Shown here: positions 1 to 8,324 of the stretch, in pieces | How the letters are laid out: every line of letters starts with the position of its first letter | Numbering within the stretch: the stretch's first letter is position 1 | Origin: Rhodospirillales bacterium 69-11 | Lineage (GTDB): Bacteria > Pseudomonadota > Alphaproteobacteria > Acetobacterales > Acetobacteraceae | Reading direction: 5' to 3' | Assembly: GCA_001898425.1 (NCBI GenBank) | Contig: MKTV01000032.1 | Coordinates: 18,871 to 70,138 of the forward strand | DNA length: 51,268 bases | The notes under the pieces: model-generated | Told to the model about the DNA's origin: nothing | Databases searched by the model: none | What the model saw: only the letters and a program-made list of their open reading frames with translations | Program-made: the position numbers and the translations under genes

Positions 1-164
1 TGTCCCGCCTCGGCGGGCCGGGTGATCGCGCGGCGCACGAAGCGGATGCGCGGGTCACCCGCCAGCGCCTCCCGCGCCGCCGCCAGCAGCGTGTCCTTCC
101 CTGCGCCACTCGGTCCCACCACCAGAACCAGCACCGGCCGCCTCCCGCATTGAGCGGGGCGCAC
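1..164 (-). CDS. phnN: Ribose 1,5-bisphosphokinase-like P-loop kinase, PhnN (3' part outside window)
   Basis: Only the N-terminal ~50 residues lie in the window; the gene runs off the left edge. The visible protein carries a P-loop, VVGPSGAGKDTLL, followed by a stretch reading RIRFVRRAITRP. GPSGAGKD with Asp after the Lys, then FVRR.ITRP, is the PhnN signature; guanylate kinases have S or T after GK. PhnN makes phosphoribosyl pyrophosphate from ribose 1,5-bisphosphate in phosphonate use. The start is uncertain: a GTG at 164 gives a short N-terminal extension that overlaps the leader of the divergent gene, and a GTG at 134 would start at the first hydrophobic strand. Whether other phn genes follow cannot be seen. 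Confidence 0.72.
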   Translation of the reverse strand, partial: MRPAQCGRRPVLVLVVGPSGAGKDTLLAAAREALAGDPRIRFVRRAITRPAEAG

Positions 165-206
165 CCTGGGCGTAGCGTGCGCGGCAAGCAACCGCAGGGG
201 TCCACC

Positions 207-1988
207 ATGTTCACGACTCGTCCGGAGATCGCGGGCACGTTCGGCGTCGTCGCGTCGACCCATTGGCTGGCGAGCCAGGTGGGCATGGCGGTGCTGGAGC
301 GCGGCGGCAACGCGTTCGACGCCGCGGCGGCGGCGGGCTTCATGCTGCAGGTCGCGGAACCGCACCTCAACGGGCCGGGCGGCGACGCGCCGATCCTGAT
401 CCACGACGCGCGCGCGGACCGGCAGCACGTGATCTGCGGCCAGGGCGTCTCTCCGGCCGGGGCGACGCTGGGCGCCTTCGCCGATCTGGGGCTCGACCTG
501 ATCCCGGCCACCGGCTTCCTGCCCGCCATGGTCCCGGGCGCCTTCGATGCCTGGTGCCGCATGCTGCGCGACTGGGGCACCTGGGAGCTTTCAGACGTCC
601 TCTCCTACGCGATCGGCTATGCCGAGAACGGGGTACACCTGGTCCCGCGGGTCTGCGCGACGATCGAGGGCGTGCGGCCGCTGTTCCAGCGCGAATGGAC
701 CAGCTCCGCCGCCGTCTTCCTGCCGGACGGCACGACGCCGAAGCCGCACACGCTGTTCCGTCGGCCGTCGCTTGCCGCGACCTGGCAACGGCTGTGCCAC
801 GAGGCGGTCGGATCGACGCGGGAGGCGCGCATCGATGCCGCGCGGAACGCCTGGTATCGCGGCTTCGTCGCCGAGGCGATCGACCGGTTCTTCCGGACCG
901 AGGCGCTCGACGTCACCGGCCGCCGGCACCGCGGGCTGCTGACCGCCGACGACATGGCGAGCTGGGAGGCCGGGGTCGAGCCGCCGCTGGCCTACGACTA
1001 TCATGGCCACACGGTGCTGAAATGCGGCGCTTGGAGCCAGGGCCCGGCCTTCCTGCAGCAGCTCGCGATCCTGCGCGGTTTCAACCTCGATGCGGCCGAC
1101 CCGGTCGGCCCTGAGTTCGTGCACCTGGTGGTCGAGGCCGCCAAGCTCGCCTTCGCCGACCGGGAGGCGTTCTACGGCGATCCGGATTTCGTCGACGTGC
1201 CGATGGAGCACCTGCTCTCCGACTCCTACAACGCCGAACGCCGCGGCCTGATCGGCCAGACCGCCTCGCTCGCGCTGCGCCCCGGTTCGGTGCCGGGTCA
1301 TGTCGGCTGGGTCGACCACGACGCGGCGAGCCGCATCCCGCTGCTGTCGGACCCCGCCGCCGCCGGATCCGGCGAGCCGACGATCGCCCGCATGGGGGTC
1401 AGCGGCGCCGATACCTGCCATGTCGACGTGATCGACCGGTTCGGCAACATGGTCAGCGCCACCCCGTCCGGCGGCTGGCTCCAATCCTCGCCCGTCGTCC
1501 CGGAGCTCGGATTTCCACTGGGCACGCGCGGGCAGATGTTCTGGCTGCGCCCCGGCCTGCCCAACAGCCTGGAGCCACGCAAGCGCCCGCGCACGACGCT
1601 GTCCCCCAGCCTGGCGCTGCGCGACGGCAAGGCGTGGATGGCGTTCGGCACGCCGGGCGGGGAGCAGCAGGACCAGTGGTCGCCGATCATGTTCCTGCGG
1701 ATGGTGCATCACCGCATGACCATCCAGCAGGCGATCGACGCGCCGTCCTTCCACACGGAACACTGGCCGTCGAGCTTCTGGCCCCGCGTCGCGCGTCCCG
1801 GCAAGCTGGTGCTGGAGGGGCGGTTCCCGGACGCCGTGCTGGAGGCACTCCGCCACCGCGGCCATCTGGTCGGGAAAGGGGAGGACTGGAGCGAAGGCCG
1901 GCTCTCCGGTGCGCGGCTGGAGCCGGACGGACAGATGTTCGCCGGTGCCAACCCGCGCGGGATGCAGGGCTACGCGGTGGGGCGCTGA
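207..1988 (+). CDS. Gamma-glutamyltransferase family protein
   Basis: 593 aa from the ATG at 207, preceded by GCAGGGG; a TTG 57 nt upstream is in frame but weaker. It belongs to the N-terminal-nucleophile gamma-glutamyltranspeptidase family: the N-terminal part has the GGNAFDAAAA and GPGGD segments, and the autoprocessing/nucleophile Thr is most likely Thr403 in ADTCHVDVID, with the glycine-rich SGGW segment and TTLSPSL following. Length fits the family. No clear signal peptide is seen, so it may be a cytoplasmic GGT-like amidohydrolase rather than a periplasmic glutathione hydrolase; the substrate is not decided by sequence. Its stop overlaps the start of the next gene (TGATG), so the two are probably translationally coupled. 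Confidence 0.88.
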   Translation: MFTTRPEIAGTFGVVASTHWLASQVGMAVLERGGNAFDAAAAAGFMLQVAEPHLNGPGGDAPILIHDARADRQHVICGQGVSPAGATLGAFADLGLDLIPATGFLPAMVPGAFDAWCRMLRDWGTWELSDVLSYAIGYAENGVHLVPRVCATIEGVRPLFQREWTSSAAVFLPDGTTPKPHTLFRRPSLAATWQRLCHEAVGSTREARIDAARNAWYRGFVAEAIDRFFRTEALDVTGRRHRGLLTADDMASWEAGVEPPLAYDYHGHTVLKCGAWSQGPAFLQQLAILRGFNLDAADPVGPEFVHLVVEAAKLAFADREAFYGDPDFVDVPMEHLLSDSYNAERRGLIGQTASLALRPGSVPGHVGWVDHDAASRIPLLSDPAAAGSGEPTIARMGVSGADTCHVDVIDRFGNMVSATPSGGWLQSSPVVPELGFPLGTRGQMFWLRPGLPNSLEPRKRPRTTLSPSLALRDGKAWMAFGTPGGEQQDQWSPIMFLRMVHHRMTIQQAIDAPSFHTEHWPSSFWPRVARPGKLVLEGRFPDAVLEALRHRGHLVGKGEDWSEGRLSGARLEPDGQMFAGANPRGMQGYAVGR

Positions 1989-2827
1989 TGCGGCGCCTCA
2001 CCCAGCCCGGTCCGGTCGCACCCGCGCGCATCGACGCGTTCGGGGCCGCGCTGGTGCCGCTGGTGACGATGCTCGAGCCGGGACGGACGCTCGCCGAAGC
2101 GGTCACGCGTCCACTGGTCGCGGCCGGCTTCACCGCGGCGACGCTGCGGCTGACCGACGCCGGGATGGACCCGTTCCGTTACGTCCGGCCGGGACCGGCG
2201 GATGGTCCCGCGCACGTCGCCTGGTTCGACGGGCCGTATGCGCCCGCGGGAGAGGTCCGGGTCACCGAGGCGAACGCGACCTTCGGCTGGACGGACGGCG
2301 CCCCTGCCCTGCACTGCCACGCGGCCTGGATCGAGCCCGACGGGGCTCGCCGGGGCGGCCACATCCTGCCGACCGAAACCGTGCTGGCGGCGCCGGTCCG
2401 GATGGAGGCATGGGGGACGACCACCGTCCGGATCGAGTCCGCGCCGGATGCTGAGACGAACTTCACCCTGTTCCAGCCGGTCGGCGCCCCAGATGGCGCC
2501 GGGGCTCCCGGATCGGGCATCGTCGCGCGGCTGAAGCCGAACGAGGACCTGACCGCCGCCGTCGAAGCCCTGGCCGCGGCGCACGGGCTGCGGGAGGCGG
2601 TGGTGCGTGGTAGCCTCGGCAGCCTGGTCGGTGCGCGGTTCGCGGACGGGCACGTGGTGCCGGACCATGCGACGGAGGTGCTGGTGCGGCGCGGCGAGCT
2701 CCGCGCGGGCGTCGCGACGCTGGAGCTGGTGGTGGTCGACATGCAGGGCGAGGTTCACGCGGGCGTCCTGGCGCGCGGGGAGAACGCGGTCTGCATCACC
2801 TTCGACCTGTTCCTGGACGCCGCCTGA
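1988..2827 (+). CDS. Tandem PCC (DUF296) domain protein
   Basis: 279 aa. Starts inside the stop codon of the gamma-glutamyltransferase gene. Two stretches look like PCC (plants and prokaryotes conserved, DUF296) domains. The first has HCHAAW (His109 region) and RRGGHILPTETVLAAPVRM, matching the H.HA....GGH core. The second, residues about 190-278, has VRGSLGSLVGARFADG and the closing VVDMQGEVHAGVLARG then ITFDLFLD. PCC domains fold as trimers; in plants they sit beside AT-hooks, and bacterial stand-alone forms are of unknown function. There is no AT-hook or signal peptide. Coupling to the transferase suggests a shared substrate or complex, which is inference. Confidence 0.72.
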   Translation: MRRLTQPGPVAPARIDAFGAALVPLVTMLEPGRTLAEAVTRPLVAAGFTAATLRLTDAGMDPFRYVRPGPADGPAHVAWFDGPYAPAGEVRVTEANATFGWTDGAPALHCHAAWIEPDGARRGGHILPTETVLAAPVRMEAWGTTTVRIESAPDAETNFTLFQPVGAPDGAGAPGSGIVARLKPNEDLTAAVEALAAAHGLREAVVRGSLGSLVGARFADGHVVPDHATEVLVRRGELRAGVATLELVVVDMQGEVHAGVLARGENAVCITFDLFLDAA

Positions 2828-2995
2828 CCTTCGCCCCCCCTCCCCTTGCGGGATTGGGTCGGGGGGCGGGGGCGCCTTGAGCCGCTGGAGGGTGCGTCGT
2901 TGGAGGGTTTCGGCGCTGTGCAGGGTTCGTGCGCTTGCCCCGGTCGCCCCCTCACCCCGGCCCTCTCCCGCGAGGGGAGAGGGGGCGGTCGGGGG
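2828..2995. repeat. Convergent intergenic region with a CCCTCTCCC/GGGAGAGGG hairpin
   Basis: Between the PCC gene and the leftward hydrolase gene. Positions 2951-2985 hold CCTCACCCCGGCCCTCTCCC followed by GCGAGGGGAGAGGG, a stem of at least eight pairs. A related copy lies between dapD and dapE at 34474-34510. This class of CCTCACCC...CCCTCTCCC element is dispersed in many GC-rich proteobacterial genomes. It could act as a terminator for both genes but has no T-tract. Confidence 0.55.
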
Positions 2996-4177
2996 CTAAC
3001 CCAGTAGTCCGCGGCTGGCCAGGTTGCGCATCAGGGCGCCGGTGCCGAAGCTCCAGGGCTCACAGGCGTCGGTGGGGCGCATGCGGTTGACCAGCGCACC
3101 CAGCTTCGGAGCGGCGATCGTGACGATGTCCCCGGTCTTGTGGGTGAAGCCCTTGCCGGGTGCGTCCCGGTCCTCCACGGGCGCGAACATCGTGCCCAGG
3201 AACAGCACCGCCCCGTCCGGGTAGCGATGATGCGCGTTCAGCATCTGCGCGGCGAGATCGGCCGGGTCGCGGCTGATCTTCGCGATGGAGGAACTGCCTT
3301 CCAGGACGAACCCGTCCTCGCCCTCCACCCGCAGGGTCACGACCGTGCGGCGGATGTCGTCCATGCCGAACCCGCCGTCGAAGAAGCGCAGCAACGGCCC
3401 GATCGCACAGGAGGCGTTGTTGTCCTTGGCCTTGCCCAGCAGCAGGGCCGACCGGCCCTCCACGTCGCGCAGGTTCACGTCGTTGCCCAGCGTCGCCCCG
3501 ACGACGCGGCCGGTCGAGGCGACCGCCAGGACGACCTCCGGCTCCGGGTTGTTCCAGGACGAGTTGGGATGCAGCCCCGCGTCGCTGCCGGTACCGACGG
3601 CGGCCATGGGCTGCGCCTTGGTGAAGATCTCCGCATCCGGTCCGATGCCGACCTCGAGATACTGGCTCCAGGCGCCCTGCTCGATCAGCACCTCCTTGAG
3701 CCGCGCAGCCTCCGGCGATCCCGGGCGCAGTTTCGCCAGGTCGTCGCCCACCAGCCGGTTCACCTCGTCGCGGATCGCCGCGGCAGCGCTCAGGTCGCCG
3801 CGCGCCCGTTCCTCGATCACCCGCTCGATCATGGAGAGCACGAAGGTCACGCCGGCCGCCTTGATCGCCTGCAGGTCGATGGGCGCGAGCAGCCAGGGCT
3901 TCGCCGGATCACGCGCCTCGACGGGTGTGTTGGCGAGCACCTGCTCGAACGGGGCGACCGGCTCGCCGGGGGCCGCACGCAGCGACGCGGCCGGATTCTG
4001 CGCCTCGCACAGGTCGCGCATGGTCGGGAAGCTGCGGGTGATGTCGTGCAGCACGCCATCGCGCAGCGCGACCACGCAGGGGCCGCCGACGGCGGGGTTC
4101 CAGATCCGCCCGGCCAGCGCGGCCTGGGAGGCATCCTGGGGCAGCGCATCCGCGAGAGCTCGTTGCAATTTCGCCAT
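2996..4177 (-). CDS. Fumarylacetoacetate hydrolase family protein
   Basis: 393 aa from ATG 4177, with GGGAGG seven bases upstream. The C-terminal two thirds carry FAH-superfamily features: EVGIGPDAEIFTKAQP, the metal-site region NNPEPEVVLAV (E..E type), LGNDVNLRDVEGRSALL, and the closing GDIVTIAAPKLGALVN. The N-terminal ~110 residues form the smaller FAH N-terminal domain. Family members hydrolyse or decarboxylate C-C bonds of 2-oxo acids, or dehydrate sugar acids (2-keto-3-deoxy-pentonate type). The WNNPEPEV and GNDVN pattern resembles the sugar-acid branch more than true fumarylacetoacetase, but that is a weak inference. It is divergent from msrB with a 76-bp gap. Confidence 0.85.
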   Translation of the reverse strand: MAKLQRALADALPQDASQAALAGRIWNPAVGGPCVVALRDGVLHDITRSFPTMRDLCEAQNPAASLRAAPGEPVAPFEQVLANTPVEARDPAKPWLLAPIDLQAIKAAGVTFVLSMIERVIEERARGDLSAAAAIRDEVNRLVGDDLAKLRPGSPEAARLKEVLIEQGAWSQYLEVGIGPDAEIFTKAQPMAAVGTGSDAGLHPNSSWNNPEPEVVLAVASTGRVVGATLGNDVNLRDVEGRSALLLGKAKDNNASCAIGPLLRFFDGGFGMDDIRRTVVTLRVEGEDGFVLEGSSSIAKISRDPADLAAQMLNAHHRYPDGAVLFLGTMFAPVEDRDAPGKGFTHKTGDIVTIAAPKLGALVNRMRPTDACEPWSFGTGALMRNLASRGLLG

Positions 4178-4253
4178 GCGTTCCCTCCTGCCGGTGAATC
4201 TCGACCTCACCCGCCCTATACTCTGGGACCGCGCACATCAAGGGAGGCCAGAG

Positions 4254-4679
4254 ATGGACGATCGCACCGAGACCTCCGCCCTGCCGCAGTCCGAGGCGGA
4301 TTGGAAGGCCAACCTCACGCCTGACCAGTACCGCGTGCTCCGGCAGCACGGCACGGAGCGGCCGGGCAGCAGCTCGCTCAATTCCGAGAAGCGGGCGGGC
4401 ACGTTCCTGTGCGCCGCCTGCGGCCAGCCGCTGTTCGGCTCCACGGCGAAATACGAAAGCGGATCGGGATGGCCCAGCTTCTGGGCGCCGCTCGAGGGCG
4501 CCGTCGGGGTGACCGAGGACCGCAGCCACGGCATGGTTCGCACGGAGGTGCATTGCAGCCGCTGCGAGGGCCATCTGGGCCATGTCTTCCCGGACGGTCC
4601 GCCGCCGACCGGCCTGCGCTTCTGCATGAACGGCCTGGCCATGGCATTCAAGCCGGACGCGGGGCAGCAGACCGAGTGA
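4254..4679 (+). CDS. msrB: Peptide-methionine (R)-S-oxide reductase MsrB
   Basis: 141 aa, with AGGGAGG six bases before the ATG. It reduces R-sulfoxides of methionine in proteins. All landmarks are present: zinc cysteines in CAAC (Cys53, Cys56) and CSRC (Cys101, Cys104), the GSGWPSF substrate loop, GHLGHVF, and the catalytic cysteine in RFCMNG (Cys124). The family usually reads RYCxNS; here FCMNG is a conservative variant. There is no signal peptide, so it is cytoplasmic. A TATACT hexamer at 4217-4222 could be a -10 box, but no convincing -35 lies at the right spacing. Confidence 0.95.
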   Translation: MDDRTETSALPQSEADWKANLTPDQYRVLRQHGTERPGSSSLNSEKRAGTFLCAACGQPLFGSTAKYESGSGWPSFWAPLEGAVGVTEDRSHGMVRTEVHCSRCEGHLGHVFPDGPPPTGLRFCMNGLAMAFKPDAGQQTE

Positions 4680-4731
4680 TCTCCAGGAGCTGACCCAAGC
4701 GACGCGGCGCGGCAGCGTTCGGCCGGGCCAA

Positions 4732-4758
4732 GCGGCCCGGCATTCGCTGCCGGGCCGC
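4732..4758. terminator. Perfect 10-bp hairpin between convergent msrB and methyltransferase genes
   Basis: GCGGCCCGGC, a 7-nt loop, then GCCGGGCCGC. The stem is perfect and sits in the gap between two convergent genes, 52 nt past the msrB stop and 37 nt past the stop of the leftward gene. No U-tract follows on either strand, so it is a candidate bidirectional terminator or transcript-end stabiliser only. Confidence 0.5.
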
Positions 4759-4795
4759 CCGCCTGAGGGTCGCGGCAGGGCGGTGCCGCGGCCGG

Positions 4796-5638
4796 TCAGT
4801 GCTCCACGCGGTGGGGTGTCTTCAGCACGATCCCGAACAGGCCCTTCTGGTTGAACCGCCGCAGATCCGGCGTGATCGGCTCCGCCGTGCAGACGAAGGA
4901 CGGGAATTCCGGGTGCTGCTCGACGAAGCGGCCGAAGGACGGGTTGAGATCAATATCGTCGACCACCATCGCTCCGCCTGGCCGCAGACGGGACCAGGCG
5001 GTCTCCATCTCGAACGCCACGTTCCGCCCGCTATGCATGCTGTCGTGGATGAACAGATCCACCTGCCCCAAGCGGTCGAGCAGCACCGGCAGGCGACGGC
5101 GGCTGGTACCGGCGATGTAGGTCCAGCGCCGCCGCAACGCCTCGGTCCCGACCGCCACGCCGACCTCCTGCCGTGTCACCGGGTTGATCGGCGGCAGGTC
5201 GATGCTCCAGAGCCGGCCTTCGCCGTTGCGCTCCAGCGCTTCCAGGATGAAGCGGGAGGTCATGCCGTGGGCGACGCCGGTTTCCACCACGTTGGTCGGG
5301 CGCATGTACCGGATCAGCGTCCAGATGGCGCGCACGAACCCGGCATCGCCATCGTTCCAGGCGTGGAAGCTGCCCGGACCGACCTTCATGCCCTGGCCGC
5401 GCAGCTCCTGGATCACCGCATCCCACAACTCGGCGAATTCGGTTCGGGCGAAATCCGGTCCGATCCCCATGGCCGCCCGCATGCCCGCATCCCAGTTCGG
5501 ATCCGCGGGATAGGCGACGGGATCCTTGCTCTCGAACCGGGAGAGGAACTCCTCCTGGAACGCTGCCAGCGCATCGAGCGGGTCCTGCGCGACATGCGTC
5601 AGGACCTTCAGGGGATGCCGCCTTACCGTTTCGAACAT
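4796..5638 (-). CDS. Class I SAM-dependent methyltransferase
   Basis: 280 aa, with GGGAGGG upstream of the ATG. The Rossmann core starts around residue 114 with NVVETGVAHGMTSRFIL (motif I, ExGxxxGxT), then LWSIDLPP (motif II acidic residue), VDLFIHDSMHS and LRPGGAMVVDDIDLN. This resembles the Methyltransf_24 group, often acting on small molecules or glycans. The N-terminal ~110 residues are helical and specific to this protein. The substrate is unknown and the neighbours do not help: it stands alone between msrB (convergent) and an alpha/beta hydrolase (divergent). Confidence 0.82.
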   Translation of the reverse strand: MFETVRRHPLKVLTHVAQDPLDALAAFQEEFLSRFESKDPVAYPADPNWDAGMRAAMGIGPDFARTEFAELWDAVIQELRGQGMKVGPGSFHAWNDGDAGFVRAIWTLIRYMRPTNVVETGVAHGMTSRFILEALERNGEGRLWSIDLPPINPVTRQEVGVAVGTEALRRRWTYIAGTSRRRLPVLLDRLGQVDLFIHDSMHSGRNVAFEMETAWSRLRPGGAMVVDDIDLNPSFGRFVEQHPEFPSFVCTAEPITPDLRRFNQKGLFGIVLKTPHRVEH

Positions 5639-5958
5639 GCCGCCCTCCCGCCGGTGGCGGTCATGGTCGGGGCACAGATCGGGGGCTGCATCGCGTCTCC
5701 TCGGCGTTCGCTTCGACGTGAGCGCACAGTGATGTTGAAGCGTCCCGAGCGGGAATCACAACGCGACGAGAACTGATCTGCAAACGGAAGCGTGAACGGT
5801 TGGCCGGATCGGCGACGTTCGTATTGGTTCCGGCGAGGATGCGCCGGCGCGGCGGCTGGCCCGCCCGCAGCCGAGGGCACGCGCGCGCAGGAAAGCGCGG
5901 CCAGCCCCTTGATCCCGCGGGCGCTGACGGGAAGAGTTGGCATGGGCGGGAGGGGCGC
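5639..5958. other. 320-bp divergent intergenic region
   Basis: It separates the methyltransferase and the alpha/beta hydrolase and must hold both promoters. The part around 5730-5830 has lower GC than its surroundings. I see no good sigma-70 box pair, riboswitch or small gene. The frame leading into the hydrolase stays open back to about 5800 but has no family resemblance upstream of 5959. Confidence 0.4.
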
Positions 5959-6732
5959 ATGAGGACTCGGAACGACGTCGCCTGGGACGACGTGCGCATC
6001 GACGTGATCGCCGAGGGCGAGGGCCCGCTGCTGGTGATGCTCCCCTCCTCGGCACGCGACTCGGAAGATTTCGACGACGTCGCGGCCCGGCTGGCCGCGG
6101 CCGGGTTCCGCGTGCTGCGGCCGCAGCCGCGCGGCATGTGCGGCAGCTCCGGCCCGCTCGAAGGCCTGACGCTGCACGACTATGCCGGGGACGTGGCGCG
6201 GGTCATCGACGCCGAGGGCGGCGGCCCTGCGATCGTGTTCGGCCATGCCTTCGGCCAATGGGTCGGGCGCATGCTGGCTGCCGACCATGCCAAGCTCGTC
6301 CGCGGAGTCGTGCTGGCGGCCGCTGCGGCCAAGAAGATCGATCCGGGATTGCGGGAGGAACTCAACCGCTGCCGCGACCTGTCGCTGCCCGACTCCGTCC
6401 GGCTGAGCGCGTTGCGGCGCGCCTTCTTCGCGCCCGGCCACGATCCCACGCCATGGCTGCGCAACTGGCACCCGGCGGCAAGCCGCGCGCAGCAGGCGGC
6501 GAGCGCCGCGACGCCGCAGCATGCATGGTGGTCGGCCGGCACCGCGCCGATCCTGGACCTGCAGGCCGGCAGCGACCCATGGCGCCCCCGCGACACCGCC
6601 GACGATATTCGCGACGAGCTCGGAGCCCATCGCGTGACGGTCGTGGTGATCCCGGACGCGAGCCACGCACTCCTGCCGGAGCAGCCGGAGGCGGTGGTGC
6701 GGGCGGTGGTGGAGTGGGCGCGGGGGTTGTAG
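5959..6732 (+). CDS. Alpha/beta hydrolase fold protein with Ala in place of the nucleophile
   Basis: 257 aa from ATG 5959, preceded by GGGAGGGG. The fold is clear: GPLLVMLPSSARDSEDF (oxyanion-hole region), LRPQPRGMCGSSGP, IVFGHAFGQWVGRMLA (nucleophile elbow), and VVVIPDASHALLPEQPE (catalytic His segment, DASHA). In active esterases the elbow reads G-x-S-x-G; here it is G95-H-A-F-G99, so the nucleophile position is Ala97. A late Asp is present (DLQAGSDPWRP). GHAFG-type elbows occur elsewhere in this superfamily, from memory, so this may be a real subfamily with non-hydrolytic chemistry or another role. It is monocistronic. Confidence 0.8.
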   Translation: MRTRNDVAWDDVRIDVIAEGEGPLLVMLPSSARDSEDFDDVAARLAAAGFRVLRPQPRGMCGSSGPLEGLTLHDYAGDVARVIDAEGGGPAIVFGHAFGQWVGRMLAADHAKLVRGVVLAAAAAKKIDPGLREELNRCRDLSLPDSVRLSALRRAFFAPGHDPTPWLRNWHPAASRAQQAASAATPQHAWWSAGTAPILDLQAGSDPWRPRDTADDIRDELGAHRVTVVVIPDASHALLPEQPEAVVRAVVEWARGL

Positions 6733-7145
6733 GCGGACGGGCCTGGTGATGGCGACCGGGGGGATGGCGGGGGCGGGGTTGGCAACGGCGACTGGGGCGG
6801 AGAGTCAGGGTTCGGGGAACGCCAGGTAGGGTGTGGTGGCCGGGCGAGCCTGACGGCAGGCCGTTACCGCAGCTCGGGTGTCCAGGCCCGCACCGTGATG
6901 GCCGGGCTTGACCCGCCCCCACCGGCACGCTGCCGGAACGGCGACCCGCACGGTGCCGCGAGGGATGGCCGGCTCGACGGCCGGCCATGACGAAGGCGCA
7001 GCGACGGCGCGCCGTGACGGAGGCGCAGGGACCAGCCGGCTCGACGGCGCGCCGTGACGGGGGGCAGGGACCGGTCGGCTCGACGGCCGGCCCTGCCGAG
7101 CGAGAGACCGAGCCGTGCGGCTCGACGGTGCGGAGGCGGCGCGCG
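6733..7145. repeat. 413-bp intergenic region with imperfect ~40-bp tandem repeats and GGCCGGG palindromes
   Basis: Between the hydrolase and the end of hpnH (convergent). Positions 6897-6919 hold GATGGCCGGGCTTGACCCG, a half of the palindrome family seen again near 20.3 and 40.8 kb. Around 6963-7105 the segment CGACGGCGCGCCGTGACGG recurs at 7002 and 7042, with variant copies CGACGGCCGGCC at 6975 and 7081, each followed by GGCGCAGGGACC-like sequence, so the period is about 40 bp. I see no gene here. It may act as transcript-end structure. Confidence 0.6.
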
Positions 7146-8309
7146 TTAGTCGGCGGGCTCGACGACCTCTGCCTCTTTCGGCTGCTTGCGGGCGCGGATG
7201 CGGGACAGCGCCTGCTCGACGTGGCGGCTGAACACGAACTCGGCGGGGCGCTGCTTGTCGAGCGGGATGTCGGGCGCCATCGGGCCCTCGGTCCGGATAC
7301 CGCGCAGGGCCTGCGCCGCCGCCTTCCAGGGCTTGTTGACCGTCTCGGCCACCGCAGTCGCCTCGTAACCCGAATGCACCATGCAGTCGGCGCACTTCTC
7401 GTAGTTGCCGGTGCCGTAGGCGTCCCAGTCGGTGGTCTCCATCAGCTCCTTGAAGGTCTTCGCGTAGCCTTCACCCAGCAGGTAGCAGGGGCGCTGCCAG
7501 CCGAAATAGGTGCGGCACGGATTGCCCCACGGCGTGCAATGGAAGGTCTGGTTGCCGGCCAGGAAGTCCAGGAACATGGAGGACTGGTTGAACGCCCACT
7601 TCCCCTTCCACTTGCCCTTCCCCTGCCGCCGGAAGATGCCGCGGAACAGCTCCTTCGTCTTGTTGCGGTTCAGGAAGTGCTGCTGGTCGGGCGCGCGCTC
7701 ATACGCATAGCCGGGCGAGACCGAGATGCCGTCCACGCCCATCGCCATCACGTCGTCGAAGAACGTCGCGACCTTCTCGGGCTCCGCCGTGTTGAACAGC
7801 GTCGCGTTGATGATGGTCCGGAAGCCGCGCTGCTTGGCCGCCCCGATCGCGGCCACGGCGCGGTCGTAGACGCCGGTCTGGCAGACCGAAATGTCGTGCT
7901 CCTCGCGCGAGCCGTCGAGATGCACCGACCAGGTGAACCACTTGGACGGCTTGAACAGGTGCATCTTCTTCTCGAGCAGAAGCGCATTCGTGCAGACGAT
8001 GACGAACTTCTTCCGCGCGATCGCCCCCTCGACGATCTGGTCGATCTCCTTGTGCAGCAGCGGCTCCCCGCCGGCGATCACCACGACCGGGGCGCCGCAC
8101 TCGTCGATCGCCTCCATGCACTCGGCGACCGACAGGCGCTGGTTCAGGATCTCGGCCGGGTAGTCGATCTTGCCGCAGCCGGCGCAGGCCAGGTTGCAGC
8201 GGAACAGCGGCTCCAGCATCAGGACGAGCGGATAACGCTTGCGGCGCAGCAGGTGCTGCTTGACCACGTAGCCACCGACGCGGAGCGCCTGGTTCAGGGG
8301 AACGGACAT
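7146..8309 (-). CDS. hpnH: Adenosylhopene synthase-type radical SAM protein HpnH
   Basis: 387 aa. HpnH joins the 5'-deoxyadenosyl radical to diploptene to give adenosylhopane, the first step of C35 hopanoid side-chain formation. The radical SAM motif is Cys38-x3-Cys42-x2-Cys45 in FRCNLACAGCGKIDYP, followed by VVIAGGEPLLH. A C-terminal cysteine set (FHCTPWGNPC, CYLLGEGY, CADCMVHSGYEA) is typical of HpnH and of SPASM-like cores. Length fits the family. It starts 15 bp after ispH on the same strand, so ispH-hpnH is probably one transcript. The C-terminal ~25 residues are charged and variable. Confidence 0.95.
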   Translation of the reverse strand: MSVPLNQALRVGGYVVKQHLLRRKRYPLVLMLEPLFRCNLACAGCGKIDYPAEILNQRLSVAECMEAIDECGAPVVVIAGGEPLLHKEIDQIVEGAIARKKFVIVCTNALLLEKKMHLFKPSKWFTWSVHLDGSREEHDISVCQTGVYDRAVAAIGAAKQRGFRTIINATLFNTAEPEKVATFFDDVMAMGVDGISVSPGYAYERAPDQQHFLNRNKTKELFRGIFRRQGKGKWKGKWAFNQSSMFLDFLAGNQTFHCTPWGNPCRTYFGWQRPCYLLGEGYAKTFKELMETTDWDAYGTGNYEKCADCMVHSGYEATAVAETVNKPWKAAAQALRGIRTEGPMAPDIPLDKQRPAEFVFSRHVEQALSRIRARKQPKEAEVVEPAD

Positions 8310-8324
8310 CTCAGGGAAACCCTC

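Noticed and set aside
591-1865. Long open frame antisense to the gamma-glutamyltransferase gene
   Set aside because: GC-rich third positions keep antisense frames open; the translation is Arg/Gly/His-rich without domains.
4217-4222. TATACT as the msrB -10 box
   Set aside because: It is a plausible hexamer, but the best -35 at 17 nt matches only three of six bases, so it is mentioned with msrB but not called.
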